DNA of 64,000 nucleotides. Origin: Gammaproteobacteria bacterium (GTDB taxonomy: Bacteria > Pseudomonadota > Gammaproteobacteria > Acidithiobacillales > Acidithiobacillaceae). Below, piece after piece: positions 1 through 6,795 of the stretch. The position numbers and the translations under genes are program-made. The stretch covers positions 17,041-81,040 of the forward strand of contig JAMCRJ010000060.1 in the NCBI GenBank assembly GCA_023381645.1. The letters run 5' to 3'. The notes under the pieces were generated by a model. The model had not been told where the DNA came from, ran no database searches, and saw nothing but the letters and a program-made list of their open reading frames with translations. The stretch's first letter is position 1. The number at the start of each line of letters is the position of its first letter.

Positions 1-855
1 TATCCGTATGCCCCGTCGATTCCTTTCGTGCCCGGCTACGAGTCGGTCGGTATCGTCGACGCTGCGGGCGCGGGCGTCACAACGCTGAAGGAGGGCGACC
101 GCGTTTGCGCGCTACTGGTACATGGCGGCTACGCGACGCACGTGGTCCGCGGCGCGGAGCATTGGGTGAAGGTTCCTGACAGCATTGATGATGTGCAGGC
201 GGTGCCGCTCATTCTCAATTACGTCACGGCATACCAGATGATCCACCGGAGTGCTCGGCTCCAGCACGGGCAGTGGGCACTGGTGAACGCGGCGAACGGC
301 GGAGTAGGTCAGGCGCTACTTGACCTTTTGCGTGCACATGGCGTCTCGACCATCGGCGCGGCGGCCAAGGCGCGGCATGACATTGTCACATCGTACGGGG
401 CGACTCCGATCGAAGGGAGATCAACCCCGTTAGACATCGGCGTACACACGGTCCGGGCGGAGGGCGTTGATGCAGCATTCGATGGTGTCGGTGGCGCACA
501 CACGGGGCAGTGCGTGGCTTCGACGCACCGGGGCGGAATCACCGTCTGGTACGGCTTCGTTGGTGCTCCGGGGCTTTCTGCGGTAGTGCGGTCAATGCTG
601 TCGTTGTTCGTAGGCGCTCGGGTGCGCGGCCGGCGGGGATCCTTCTACGGAATTACCATGCTGTATCGGAAGAACCCCCATCCGTTCCTCGATGATTTGC
701 CGAAGTTATTTGATTTGCTAGCGCAGAAGAAGATCTCACCTCGCATCGCTCAGACGTTCCCGTTGTTGGATGCGCGCAAGGCGAACGAGCGGCTCGAGGT
801 AGGCGGGATCGATGGGAAGCTGGTGCTTGTCGCGGTCGAGAAACGTGACGGCTAA
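1..855 (+). CDS. Quinone-oxidoreductase-like medium-chain dehydrogenase, 5' end outside window
   Basis: The frame is open from base 1, and the first visible residues (FVPGYESVG) already belong to the catalytic GroES-like domain of the medium-chain dehydrogenase/reductase family, so the true start lies upstream. A Rossmann NAD(P)-binding stretch (NAANGGVGQALLDLL) follows about 85 residues later, and the protein ends in the usual GKLVLV strand. No catalytic-zinc Cys/His cluster is visible, which favours an NADPH:quinone oxidoreductase-type enzyme over a zinc alcohol dehydrogenase. The stop lies inside the following attC site, so this is the cargo of the first, cut, integron cassette. The substrate cannot be told. 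Confidence 0.85.
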   Translation, partial: YPYAPSIPFVPGYESVGIVDAAGAGVTTLKEGDRVCALLVHGGYATHVVRGAEHWVKVPDSIDDVQAVPLILNYVTAYQMIHRSARLQHGQWALVNAANGGVGQALLDLLRAHGVSTIGAAAKARHDIVTSYGATPIEGRSTPLDIGVHTVRAEGVDAAFDGVGGAHTGQCVASTHRGGITVWYGFVGAPGLSAVVRSMLSLFVGARVRGRRGSFYGITMLYRKNPHPFLDDLPKLFDLLAQKKISPRIAQTFPLLDARKANERLEVGGIDGKLVLVAVEKRDG

Positions 856-931
856 CTGTCGCATCAACACCGACCTGCTCCAGCGTTGCTTCGCGCCGCC
901 TCCGCAGGCGGTGTTATGCGGAACGTTAGGC
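850..931 (+). other. attC recombination site 1
   Basis: It runs from a GGCTAAC left box to a GTTAGGC right box (925-931), with a GC-rich imperfect inverted repeat between them (GCGCCGCCTCCGCAGGCGG). This is the standard attC layout; strand exchange is expected between the G and TT of the right box. Confidence 0.75.
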
Positions 932-998
932 CGTTTTAGTCAATGGTCGCCGAATCGTAATACTCTGCGCCCTACAACCGGCAAAAAGGGGGAATCAA

Positions 999-1412
999 TT
1001 GTCTTCAGTGCACATCGATATGGAAAACGTCGAATGGACGTCTGCTGTTCCGTTTTATGGGCCAGGTGCCGTGTATCACGGTCAGGAAATTGTGCAGTTA
1101 AAGGTACTTTGCGATCGACGCCATGAAGGTGGTGGCATCACCTGGATCGTCAAGTTCATTCCTCCTGCCGGCAAGTTAATCAAGATTGTCGCTGTCGCGT
1201 TATCGGATGAGCATGTCTTTATCCTCAAAGGTGGCCGAACCACTAAATCCGGACGTCCAACCAAGACTTCAGGTGGTTACAGCCTCAATCCGAAGGGTCA
1301 ACCTCACAGCGCTATGATCGCCTCCGAAATGACCGCTCTCGTTGTTTATGTAGGTGAGCCTGACGATGTCAAGTCTATTGAGGTCGTCGATATTGCGGCG
1401 TCCGGAAAATGA
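999..1412 (+). CDS. Cupin-domain protein, integron cassette
   Basis: 137 residues beginning with TTG at 999, chosen because a purine-rich AAAAAGGGGG stretch lies 8-17 bases upstream and no ATG near it covers the conserved part. The segment GGITWIVKFIPPAGKLIKIV followed by a glycine/basic turn and QPHSAM resembles the beta strands and metal-ligand turns of small single-domain cupins. Family members bind a metal and have varied enzymatic or sensing roles, so no reaction is assigned. It is the only gene between two attC sites. Confidence 0.6.
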   Translation: MSSVHIDMENVEWTSAVPFYGPGAVYHGQEIVQLKVLCDRRHEGGGITWIVKFIPPAGKLIKIVAVALSDEHVFILKGGRTTKSGRPTKTSGGYSLNPKGQPHSAMIASEMTALVVYVGEPDDVKSIEVVDIAASGK

Positions 1413-1466
1413 CAGCCTATAATCTATGCATGCATCTATCAGACGTATGGGCCATTGAAATGACCA

Positions 1467-1530
1467 GCCTAACACTGCATTCGAGCGGGACGCGCCAAAG
1501 GCGGCGCGCCCCTCAATTTGAACGTTATGC
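1467..1530 (+). other. attC recombination site 2
   Basis: GCCTAAC (1467-1473) and GTTATGC (1524-1530) bracket a strong hairpin, GGGACGCGCC AAA GGCGGCGCGCCCC, about 64 bp in all, close to the classic 60-bp attC. Confidence 0.9.
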
Positions 1531-1555
1531 ACCCATTATCAGATAGGAGTCTTTT

Positions 1556-1969
1556 ATGAATGCAAAGTATTCTGGGCGGTGTCTTTGTGGGGAAATCAGC
1601 TATTCAGTTGATATTGAACCAGTGTTTACTGGAAATTGTCATTGCAAAGACTGTCAAAGATCATCAGGCAGTGCATTCATTCCTGCGATGATTTTTCCTG
1701 AAGAAGATGTTGTTGTTTCTGGTGAAGTAAAATATTTCGAGTCTCAGGCAGACAGCGGAAATATGCACAAAAGAGGTTTTTGCCCGAATTGTGGTTCTCA
1801 ATTGTTCGCTCGGTTCAGCAATATGCCAGGAATACTGGGCATAAAGGCTGGAACTTTAAATAACACATCGAATTATATTCCAAAGTTAGATTTCCATGTA
1901 GGTAGTGCTGCACCTTGGGACTTTATGAGCGCCGAGCTACCTAAAAAGCAAGGGGCCGCACAAAGCTAA
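1556..1969 (+). CDS. GFA-family (CENP-V/GFA domain) zinc protein
   Basis: 137 residues with an AGGAGT ribosome site 5 bases before the ATG. The Cys pattern of the glutathione-dependent formaldehyde-activating family is complete: CLC near residue 9, CHCKDC at 28-33 and CPNC near 80, the ligands for the two zinc ions of the fold. Members range from S-hydroxymethylglutathione synthase to unknown carbon-sulfur lyases; no pathway partner is nearby, so a specific reaction is not assigned. It is a single-gene cassette. Its base composition is clearly more AT-rich than its neighbours, as expected for an independently acquired cassette. Confidence 0.85.
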   Translation: MNAKYSGRCLCGEISYSVDIEPVFTGNCHCKDCQRSSGSAFIPAMIFPEEDVVVSGEVKYFESQADSGNMHKRGFCPNCGSQLFARFSNMPGILGIKAGTLNNTSNYIPKLDFHVGSAAPWDFMSAELPKKQGAAQS

Positions 1970-1976
1970 CGATAGT

Positions 1977-2036
1977 GCATAACAATTCATTCAAGCCGAC
2001 ACCACTTCGCGGCGCGGCTTAATTCAAACGTTAGGC
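1977..2036 (+). other. attC recombination site 3
   Basis: GCATAAC to GTTAGGC (2030-2036), 60 bp, with a GCCGACACC / GGCGCGGCTT stem. It is nearly identical to the next attC at 2527, suggesting these cassettes share a source or that sites are homogenised. Confidence 0.9.
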
Positions 2037-2040
2037 ATCA

Positions 2041-2532
2041 ATGACAATTTCCCGCGAGATTCGTGATCGCTTAGAGTCTAAAGCCCCTGGTCGTGCCGTA
2101 TTGGCCGCTCTTGAGCGGCTTCTCACAGATGATGCTTACTTGCTTAAAGTTGATGCAAATGAGCGTTCAATCTCGCATCGCTTCGGCATGCACCTCCAAG
2201 CAGAGCTGCCTGACTTTCATGTGGACTGTGAGTACAACCGCACAGGTGTAGATCCAAAGCGAATTAATTCCCTCTATTTGACAGTTCATACAGATGACAC
2301 AAATGGCAAGACCGTCTATCCAGACGTTATTGCTCATATTCGAGGTCAAGATCAGAATTATCTCGTTGTGGAGTTTAAGAAGAGCAGCAGTAGCGACAGC
2401 ACAGAGTCTGATTTCAATAAGCTGCGAGGTTATAAGGGAGATGCAAGCCTCAAGTATGAGTACGCACTCTTTATTGAGCTCGCAGTCGACGGCCAGGCAG
2501 GCGTCTCCCGTGTGGAGTGGGTTGATGCCTAA
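2041..2532 (+). CDS. PD-(D/E)XK-fold nuclease-like protein, unknown role
   Basis: 163 residues starting at an ATG only 4 bases after the upstream attC, so it has no room for its own ribosome site and may be translated leaderless or by coupling. The segment YPDVIAHIRG followed by NYLVVEFKK matches the core of the PD-(D/E)XK fold: Asp in PD, then Glu-x-Lys one strand later (EFKK). A short Ser-rich loop and a Tyr-rich helix follow. Families with this fold include restriction enzymes and defence nucleases. No methyltransferase or immunity gene shares the cassette. Catalytic activity is an inference from the motif only. Confidence 0.6.
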   Translation: MTISREIRDRLESKAPGRAVLAALERLLTDDAYLLKVDANERSISHRFGMHLQAELPDFHVDCEYNRTGVDPKRINSLYLTVHTDDTNGKTVYPDVIAHIRGQDQNYLVVEFKKSSSSDSTESDFNKLRGYKGDASLKYEYALFIELAVDGQAGVSRVEWVDA

Positions 2533-2586
2533 CAATTCATTCAAGCCGACGCCACTTTGCGGCGCGGCTTAATTCAAACGTTAGCC
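2527..2586 (+). other. attC recombination site 4
   Basis: GCCTAAC (2527-2533) overlaps the stop codon of the preceding gene; GTTAGCC (2580-2586) closes it. Over the inner 50 bases it differs from attC 3 at only two or three positions. Confidence 0.9.
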
Positions 2587-2613
2587 GTTATCTGCACGGA
2601 TCAATCAAGCGCC

Positions 2614-3183
2614 ATGAATCCTTTCTACATATACGCCCTGAAAGATCCAAGGTCTTCTCCTGCGAGGCCTTTTTACATCGGGAAAGGCACTGGCAATCGC
2701 GCCTGGGATCACACCTTGCGCGTGGATGCGACACGCAAGGGAAGGCGCATTGCCGAAATCCAAGAACAAGGCTACGAAGTCGTGACAGCAGTATTAGCTG
2801 ATGAATTAACTGAAGCACAAGCACTGAAATTGGAAGCCGAGCTAATCGCTGCGTTTGGTACTGAGGACACAGGTGGACTCCTCACAAATTCGGTAATGCC
2901 ATCTGGCGCTGCTCCTAAAGCTCGGCGCAACCTAACTGTGCCCGCTGGCGTTGTCGAAAAAGCTCAAATTGGCCTGGAACTCTTGAAGGCCGCAGTTCTT
3001 GAGCTGGCCCAGGCCAACCCCGACGGAATCACCAATTCGGACGCATCAAAATCTCTCGGCCTACAGAGCGATTACGCTGGTGGGTCAAAGGACTACCTCG
3101 CTTGGAGTGTGCTTGGCCTACTCATGCGCGAAGGGAAAATGATTCGCGGCGAGGAAAGGAAACATCGTGCCGTTGTTCGCTAA
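2614..3183 (+). CDS. GIY-YIG-like nuclease-domain protein
   Basis: 189 residues from the ATG at 2614; a longer open frame exists, but it begins inside the attC. The N-terminus FYIYALKDP followed by PFYIGKGTGNRAWDH fits the GIY-YIG motif (two short tyrosine-containing strands, then Gly-Lys-Gly and an Arg), with a conserved Glu further on in EAELIAAFG. The C-terminal half looks like a separate helical, possibly winged-helix, region (LAWSVLGLLMREGKMIRG). GIY-YIG nucleases act in repair, homing and restriction; what this one cuts is unknown. It is flanked by two other nuclease-like cassettes. Confidence 0.6.
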   Translation: MNPFYIYALKDPRSSPARPFYIGKGTGNRAWDHTLRVDATRKGRRIAEIQEQGYEVVTAVLADELTEAQALKLEAELIAAFGTEDTGGLLTNSVMPSGAAPKARRNLTVPAGVVEKAQIGLELLKAAVLELAQANPDGITNSDASKSLGLQSDYAGGSKDYLAWSVLGLLMREGKMIRGEERKHRAVVR

Positions 3184-3189
3184 AGCCAC

Positions 3190-3270
3190 GGCTAACAACC
3201 GCTTCGAGAGGGACGCTCCAACAGCCGGCTTCGCCGCCTGTTGGAGCGTCCCTCAAGCTAAACGTTAGGG
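3190..3270 (+). other. attC recombination site 5
   Basis: GGCTAAC to GTTAGGG with a long, almost perfect stem: GAGGGACGCTCCAACAG pairs with CTGTTGGAGCGTCCCTC around a CCGGCTTCGCCGC loop. It is one of the strongest hairpins in the array. Confidence 0.9.
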
Positions 3271-3278
3271 CGCATACC

Positions 3279-3704
3279 ATGGTCACATTTCAGCGCGTCA
3301 AGTACGCTGACATCAACTCGCGCCAGAGGGAGATTTTCAACTTCCAGAAAGTCTCTGGCCTCCTTGCCGACGTTGGGTTTGCCACATATCGGCTCACGGA
3401 CGACTGGAACGGCGCAGACTTTCTGGCTGTTCACTTTGATGGTTCAACGTTTCTGCGCGTCCAATTGAAAGGGCGCCTCACGTTCGAGAAGAAGTACCAA
3501 GGCAAAGACCTGTGGGTGTGCTTTCGCCACGCCGGCCTTGTGTATCTTTTCCCGCATGATGTTCTGTTGGCCAAAGCACTGAAGGTCACGAACATCGGAA
3601 ACACGGAGTCTTGGTTAAAGGCCAATGGCGGCTATTCGTTTCCCTCTCCGCCAAAGTCGCTGGAGGCTCACTTGCAACCTTACTGTCTCGGCCATGAGAT
3701 CTGA
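3279..3704 (+). CDS. PD-(D/E)XK-like protein, 3' end lost to intron remnant
   Basis: 141 residues from the ATG at 3279, just after attC 5. The segment DDWNGADFLAVHFDG then FLRVQLKGR has the Asp ... Gln-x-Lys signature of a branch of the PD-(D/E)XK superfamily, followed by a Trp-rich strand and an aromatic C-terminus. The last codons and the stop (TGA at 3702) coincide with the point where group II intron sequence begins, so the natural C-terminus and the attC of this cassette have been deleted. It may still be expressed, but is best regarded as truncated. Nuclease activity is inferred. Confidence 0.5.
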   Translation: MVTFQRVKYADINSRQREIFNFQKVSGLLADVGFATYRLTDDWNGADFLAVHFDGSTFLRVQLKGRLTFEKKYQGKDLWVCFRHAGLVYLFPHDVLLAKALKVTNIGNTESWLKANGGYSFPSPPKSLEAHLQPYCLGHEI

Positions 3705-4181
3705 AGGTGGCCGATGCGGCCCTCGCGAAGCTGAAAGATCGGGTGCGGGAACTGACCCGTCGTACACGAGGCAACCGCTTGGAAGTGATTGCGGCAGAGC
3801 TGAGAGGAAGCCTGCTTGGCTGGAAAGCGTATTTCGGCATCGCCGAGGTGCTGAGCCCTCTGCGCGATATCGACAAGTGGGTACGACGCAAGTTACGTTG
3901 CTATCTCTGGAAACAATGGGGGTCGGCGGGCTATCGGGAACTGCGCAAGCGCGGGGTATCGGTGCGCGAAGCGTGGAACACCAGCAAGTCGGCGCATGGG
4001 CCGTGGCGGCTGTCGAAGACACCGGCGCTGACCATTGCATTACCATTGGCCTTCTTCAAGAACCTGGGAGTGCCGAGCCTTGCGGCCCGGTAAGAATTCA
4101 ATTCATCGAACCGCCGGATACGTGATCCGTACGTCCGGTGGTGTGGGAGGGAGGAGCCGTGAGGCTTCTTCCTATCCCGAT
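3699..4181 (+). mobile_element. 3' remnant of a group IIC intron
   Basis: From about 3701 this stretch is close to 10,913-11,392, the 3' half of the longer intron copy. It keeps the end of the maturase gene, the domain V hairpin (GAACCGCCGG ... CCGGTGGTG, about 4107-4142) and a domain VI stem ending CCTATCCCGAT. Everything 5' of the maturase C-terminus is missing, so it cannot splice or move alone. The base after the intron end starts TAGCG, what a GT|TAGCG attC right box would leave on the 3' side. Confidence 0.85.
3707..4093 (+). pseudogene. Group II intron maturase, C-terminal fragment
   Basis: 128 codons align residue for residue with the C-terminal part (thumb/domain X) of the reverse transcriptase at 10,283-11,305, including GWKAYFGIAEV, KWVRRKLRCY and FKNLGVPSLAAR. 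All reverse-transcriptase motifs, including YADD, lie in the deleted part. It differs from the other copy at several positions, so the two are not a very recent duplication. Confidence 0.85.
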
Positions 4182-4203
4182 TAGCGAGCATAGGGAGGCA
4201 ATT

Positions 4204-4941
4204 TTGATAGTCGAAAGCTCTGCTGCATTACTTGAAATATTGACCAAGATTCCTGCGGGAATCGACTACTTTTACATGCCGCCTGCACCACAGTGGGTAC
4301 CGGATGTCACACTTAAGAAAGCTCATCAGAACAAAGAGTTCTTTCTCTCAATCGTCGGGCTTAACAATGTTTCATCAAAAGTTCTTCAATCACTTCGCAT
4401 AAAACTACCGTTTAAACCTATATACGAGCCTTCGTTCGATATTCATGGGACAGTAGAGTCAATCAACGCAACTTACGATGCGGACAAATCTGAGATCGCA
4501 ATACAACAGCTCGATCCAGGTGAGAAAATATACGTTGCGATATTCCTTTCTGGCCGTGAGGCGGAACATTTTACAGAGCCTAAAGTAATAGTTTCTGATA
4601 GGCTGCTATCGCGAAGCATGCGAGCCATTGGTTTCATGAGGCGTAGACCAAGAGAATTTCTGCTTATGGCTGCCGCCTTATTGGCGTTAGTAGCAGCCGT
4701 GTTCTTTGCGTTGTTTCTGGCATACAATAACTCACAATTAAATCCAAAAGTCAGAGCTGTTGACCAAGTTATGCAGGGTTATGTTGGTTGTGTTCCAACC
4801 GCGTATTCACAGTCTAAAGTAAATGACGCTTTGTTGGCTCAGAGTATGTTTGGTGAGAAGTTTTTGTTAAGCATAAATCATGTCAAAACACGCGAGCAGC
4901 TATTCAAGAAGAAATATGTTGTCATTTGTAAAGCCCACTAA
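4204..4941 (+). CDS. Hypothetical single-pass membrane protein
   Basis: Unrecognised, 245 residues. I chose the TTG at 4204 because GGGAGG lies 8 bases upstream and earlier codons fall inside the intron remnant. The first 150 residues are predicted soluble and mixed alpha/beta; a strong hydrophobic helix (LLMAAALLALVAAVFFALFL) sits near residue 165, preceded by an arginine-rich stretch (RRRPRE), so the N-terminal part should be cytoplasmic. The remaining 60 residues carry two cysteines (GYVGC and VVICK) that could pair outside the membrane. It is the only gene of its cassette. Confidence 0.6.
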   Translation: MIVESSAALLEILTKIPAGIDYFYMPPAPQWVPDVTLKKAHQNKEFFLSIVGLNNVSSKVLQSLRIKLPFKPIYEPSFDIHGTVESINATYDADKSEIAIQQLDPGEKIYVAIFLSGREAEHFTEPKVIVSDRLLSRSMRAIGFMRRRPREFLLMAAALLALVAAVFFALFLAYNNSQLNPKVRAVDQVMQGYVGCVPTAYSQSKVNDALLAQSMFGEKFLLSINHVKTREQLFKKKYVVICKAH

Positions 4942-5007
4942 CAACTCGGTCAATCGGACGCTATTCGCGCTACGTGGTTTTTGCACCTGTTACCTCGGGC
5001 GTTAGAA
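4936..5007 (+). other. attC recombination site 6
   Basis: CACTAAC overlapping the stop codon to GTTAGAA (5001-5007), about 72 bp. The inner stem is weak, so this site is less typical than its neighbours. Confidence 0.6.
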
Positions 5008-5015
5008 AGCCCTCT

Positions 5016-5327
5016 ATGCTCGGCTCTCTTAAACTATTTGGCTGGCTTTATTCTCTGTCCATTTTCATCGCGCTCTATCAGTTGCGCGTTGCACCGTTGC
5101 CCGTTCTGTTAATGGTCGCTCCAACTTTCGCGCTCTTTCAACTCCTGTGGGCGCACGACATTTTTAGCAAGCTTCCTCAAGCACGCTGGGCATTCAAGAT
5201 TCCTGGGGTATTATGGTTACACATTGCTCTTCAATCTGCTCTGGCACTCCCCAAATGGGTTCGCATTCTTATCGTTTTCGCGTGCATTTTCGGAGGACTT
5301 GACCTTGAACCGCCCCGAGTATTGTAG
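5016..5327 (+). CDS. Small multi-pass membrane protein, unknown
   Basis: 103 residues from the ATG at 5016, just after attC 6. Three to four hydrophobic segments fill nearly the whole protein (LFGWLYSLSIFIALYQL, LPVLLMVAPTFALFQLLW, VLWLHIALQSALAL, ILIVFACIFGGL). No family recognised. No attC follows: the gene ends 11 bases before an IS3 remnant, whose insertion or associated deletion removed the end of the cassette. Confidence 0.55.
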   Translation: MLGSLKLFGWLYSLSIFIALYQLRVAPLPVLLMVAPTFALFQLLWAHDIFSKLPQARWAFKIPGVLWLHIALQSALALPKWVRILIVFACIFGGLDLEPPRVL

Positions 5328-5337
5328 AGACTGATTA

Positions 5338-5908
5338 ATGTAAGTCATGCCGCTTTACCGGCCTGACGGGCGAGTTTCTGGTAATATTGTGCCTCAGCTT
5401 CTGCCGGAGGGATATATCCCAAGGGTTCCAGAAGTCGGTAATGGTTAAACCAATGCACCCATTCCAGGGTGGCCAGTTCCAGGGACGCTTTGGTTTTCCA
5501 GGGCGCACGACGATGGATCAGTTCGGTCTTGTACAGTCCATTGATGGTTTCTGCCAGGGCGTTGTCGTAGCTATCTCCCTTGCTCCCCACAGAGGGTTCA
5601 ATGCCAGCCTCGGCAAGCCGTTCTGTATAGCGGATGCTGACATATTGCGAACCACGGTCGCTGTGGTGAATCAGGGGTTGGTCCCGTTGCGGTTGTCGGG
5701 CGTGTAGCGCTTGTTCCAAGGCATCCAGCACGAAGTCCGTATGCATGGTAGAGCTGACCTGCCATCCCACAATCCGACGCGCAAAAACATCGATCGCAAA
5801 AGCGACATAGAGCCAACCCTGCCAAGTGGAAACGTAGGTGAAATCCGACACCCAGAGCTGGTCAGGCCGCTCCGCCCGAAAAACCCGGTGGACCCGGTCT
5901 CGTCCCTG
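5338..5908 (-). mobile_element. IS3-family insertion sequence remnant
   Basis: Contains the 3' two thirds of an IS3-family orfB on the minus strand and its short 3' flank. orfA, the start of orfB and the second terminal repeat are gone. The distal end, near 5338, starts TGTAAGTCATG and could be a degenerate terminal repeat. The remnant separates a membrane-protein cassette from half an attC site at 5911-5924. Confidence 0.8.
5345..5902 (-). pseudogene. IS3-family transposase OrfB, N-terminally truncated
   Basis: From the residues DRVHRVFRAERPDQLWVSDF onwards this is the integrase-type DDE catalytic domain: first Asp in WVSDFTYV, second in HHSDRGSQY, Glu in NALAETINGLYK, then the conserved WVHWFNHYRLLEPLGY tail. 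About the first 90-100 residues of OrfB are missing. The open frame starts in unrelated cassette DNA (MSLVPSEGEMSNEM), a chance fusion, so no working transposase is expected. Confidence 0.85.
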
Positions 5909-5910
5909 AG

Positions 5911-5924
5911 CTAGCATGTTGGGC
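5911..5924 (+). other. attC right half (R' box) left by the IS3 event
   Basis: CTAGCATGTTGGGC ends in a good GTTGGGC right box at 5918-5924, with no left arm; the left arm would have lain in DNA now replaced by IS3 sequence. It marks the 5' end of the next (toxin-antitoxin) cassette. Confidence 0.5.
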
Positions 5925-6003
5925 ATCTCGTTGGACATTTCCCCTTCACTCGGCACCAAACTCACGGTATAACTTTAATATTATCTTTACGGAGACATTA
6001 GCC

Positions 6004-6228
6004 ATGGGAAATCAACTCGAATTGCTCGAAGCCGAAGCCCTGAAACTAACTGCAGGGGAGCGCGCAGCTTTCGCTCAGCTATTGCTCGCTAGTCTCGACG
6101 AAGATTCCGAGATTGAGGAAGCGTGGGCCGCCGAAACCGAGCGTAGAATTGCTGACATCGAAAGTGGGGTGTCGCAAGTCATTCCGATTGCTGACGCTCT
6201 GGCACAGGTCCGTGCAGCGCTGAAGTGA
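6004..6228 (+). CDS. Addiction-module antitoxin (TIGR02574-like)
   Basis: 74 residues, preceded by ACGGAG 6 bases before the ATG. The pattern LELLEAEALKLTAGERAAFAQLLLASLD followed by an acidic EIEEAWAAETERRIADIESG is typical of the small 'putative addiction module component' antitoxins, which bind the promoter and neutralise a RelE/ParE toxin. The stop overlaps the toxin start (GTGA at 6225-6228), so the two are translationally coupled in the usual antitoxin-first order. The AT-rich stretch upstream (GTATAACTTTAATATTATC) probably contains the promoter, which would let the pair work without an integron promoter. Confidence 0.85.
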   Translation: MGNQLELLEAEALKLTAGERAAFAQLLLASLDEDSEIEEAWAAETERRIADIESGVSQVIPIADALAQVRAALK

Positions 6229-6518
6229 AGCTCGTCGTTACTCCACTGGCGCTCGCCGAACTGCACGACGCAGCAGCATTCTATACGCTGAAGGCGGGTG
6301 TCGAGCTTGGTCTCGCGCTTGTGGCTGAGTTTGAACGAACGGCCAATCTCGTTCTGAACAACCCTCTGCTCGGTGCTGTGTTCCGAAGCAAGCGCCGGCG
6401 ATATATCCTCCGTCGATTCCCATATAGCATCATCTATCAGGTCACCGCAGAGGAGCTTCGAATTCTCGCCGTGGCGCATCACAGGCGTCGTCCCGGCTAC
6501 TGGGCGCAACGGAAGTAG
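6225..6518 (+). CDS. RelE/ParE-family toxin
   Basis: 97 residues beginning with GTG at 6225. It follows the RelE/ParE fold: VTPLALAELHDAAAFY helix, a second helix with FERTANLVLNNPLLG, then the basic C-terminal strands RRRYILRRFPYSIIYQV and ILAVAHHRRRPGYW. The HHRRRPGYW ending is common in ParE/RelE toxins encoded with TIGR02574 antitoxins. These toxins inhibit either gyrase or ribosome-bound mRNA; which one cannot be told from the sequence. It sits between its antitoxin and a truncated second antitoxin-like gene. Confidence 0.85.
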   Translation: MKLVVTPLALAELHDAAAFYTLKAGVELGLALVAEFERTANLVLNNPLLGAVFRSKRRRYILRRFPYSIIYQVTAEELRILAVAHHRRRPGYWAQRK

Positions 6519-6541
6519 TACGCACAAAGAGGAGATTGAAA

Positions 6542-6766
6542 ATGCGTAAAGCCAAACAAAAGCCTGTGGGCCGCCAGCCCAAAATTGACATTGGTGCTGA
6601 ACTGCTAGCGTCGGTGCGCGAAATGAAGGCGGGCATTCGTGCCCGTGTTCATTGCCCCGAGATTTCTGCAGTCGGTCATGCCCGCTTGGCATCTGGCCTT
6701 TCTCAAACCCATCATTCGAGCGGACCTGCGCGAAAAGCCGCGCAGGCCGCTCAATTCAGACGTTAG
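6542..6766 (+). pseudogene. N-terminal fragment of a HigA-like antitoxin fused to attC
   Basis: A good ribosome site (AGAGGAG) precedes the ATG. Residues 1-58 (GAELLASVREMKAG ... HCPEISAVGHARLASGLSQ) match the region leading into the helix-turn-helix of HigA/XRE-type antitoxins, which normally continues FA..LGVS..T...WE. Here the frame runs straight from GLSQ into the attC hairpin and stops in its right box, so the DNA-binding domain is missing. The junction at about 6700 is where the gene was cut when this cassette end was formed or replaced. Confidence 0.6.
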
Positions 6767-6768
6767 AC
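6702..6768 (+). other. attC recombination site 7
   Basis: TCTCAAAC on the left (degenerate) to GTTAGAC (6762-6768). The stem GAGCGGACCTGCGCG / CGCGCAGGCCGCTC is nearly perfect, the same hairpin type as those at 15,891 and 60,465. Confidence 0.85.
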
Positions 6769-6795
6769 AGCCCTCATAGCGAACGTGCGCAACCT

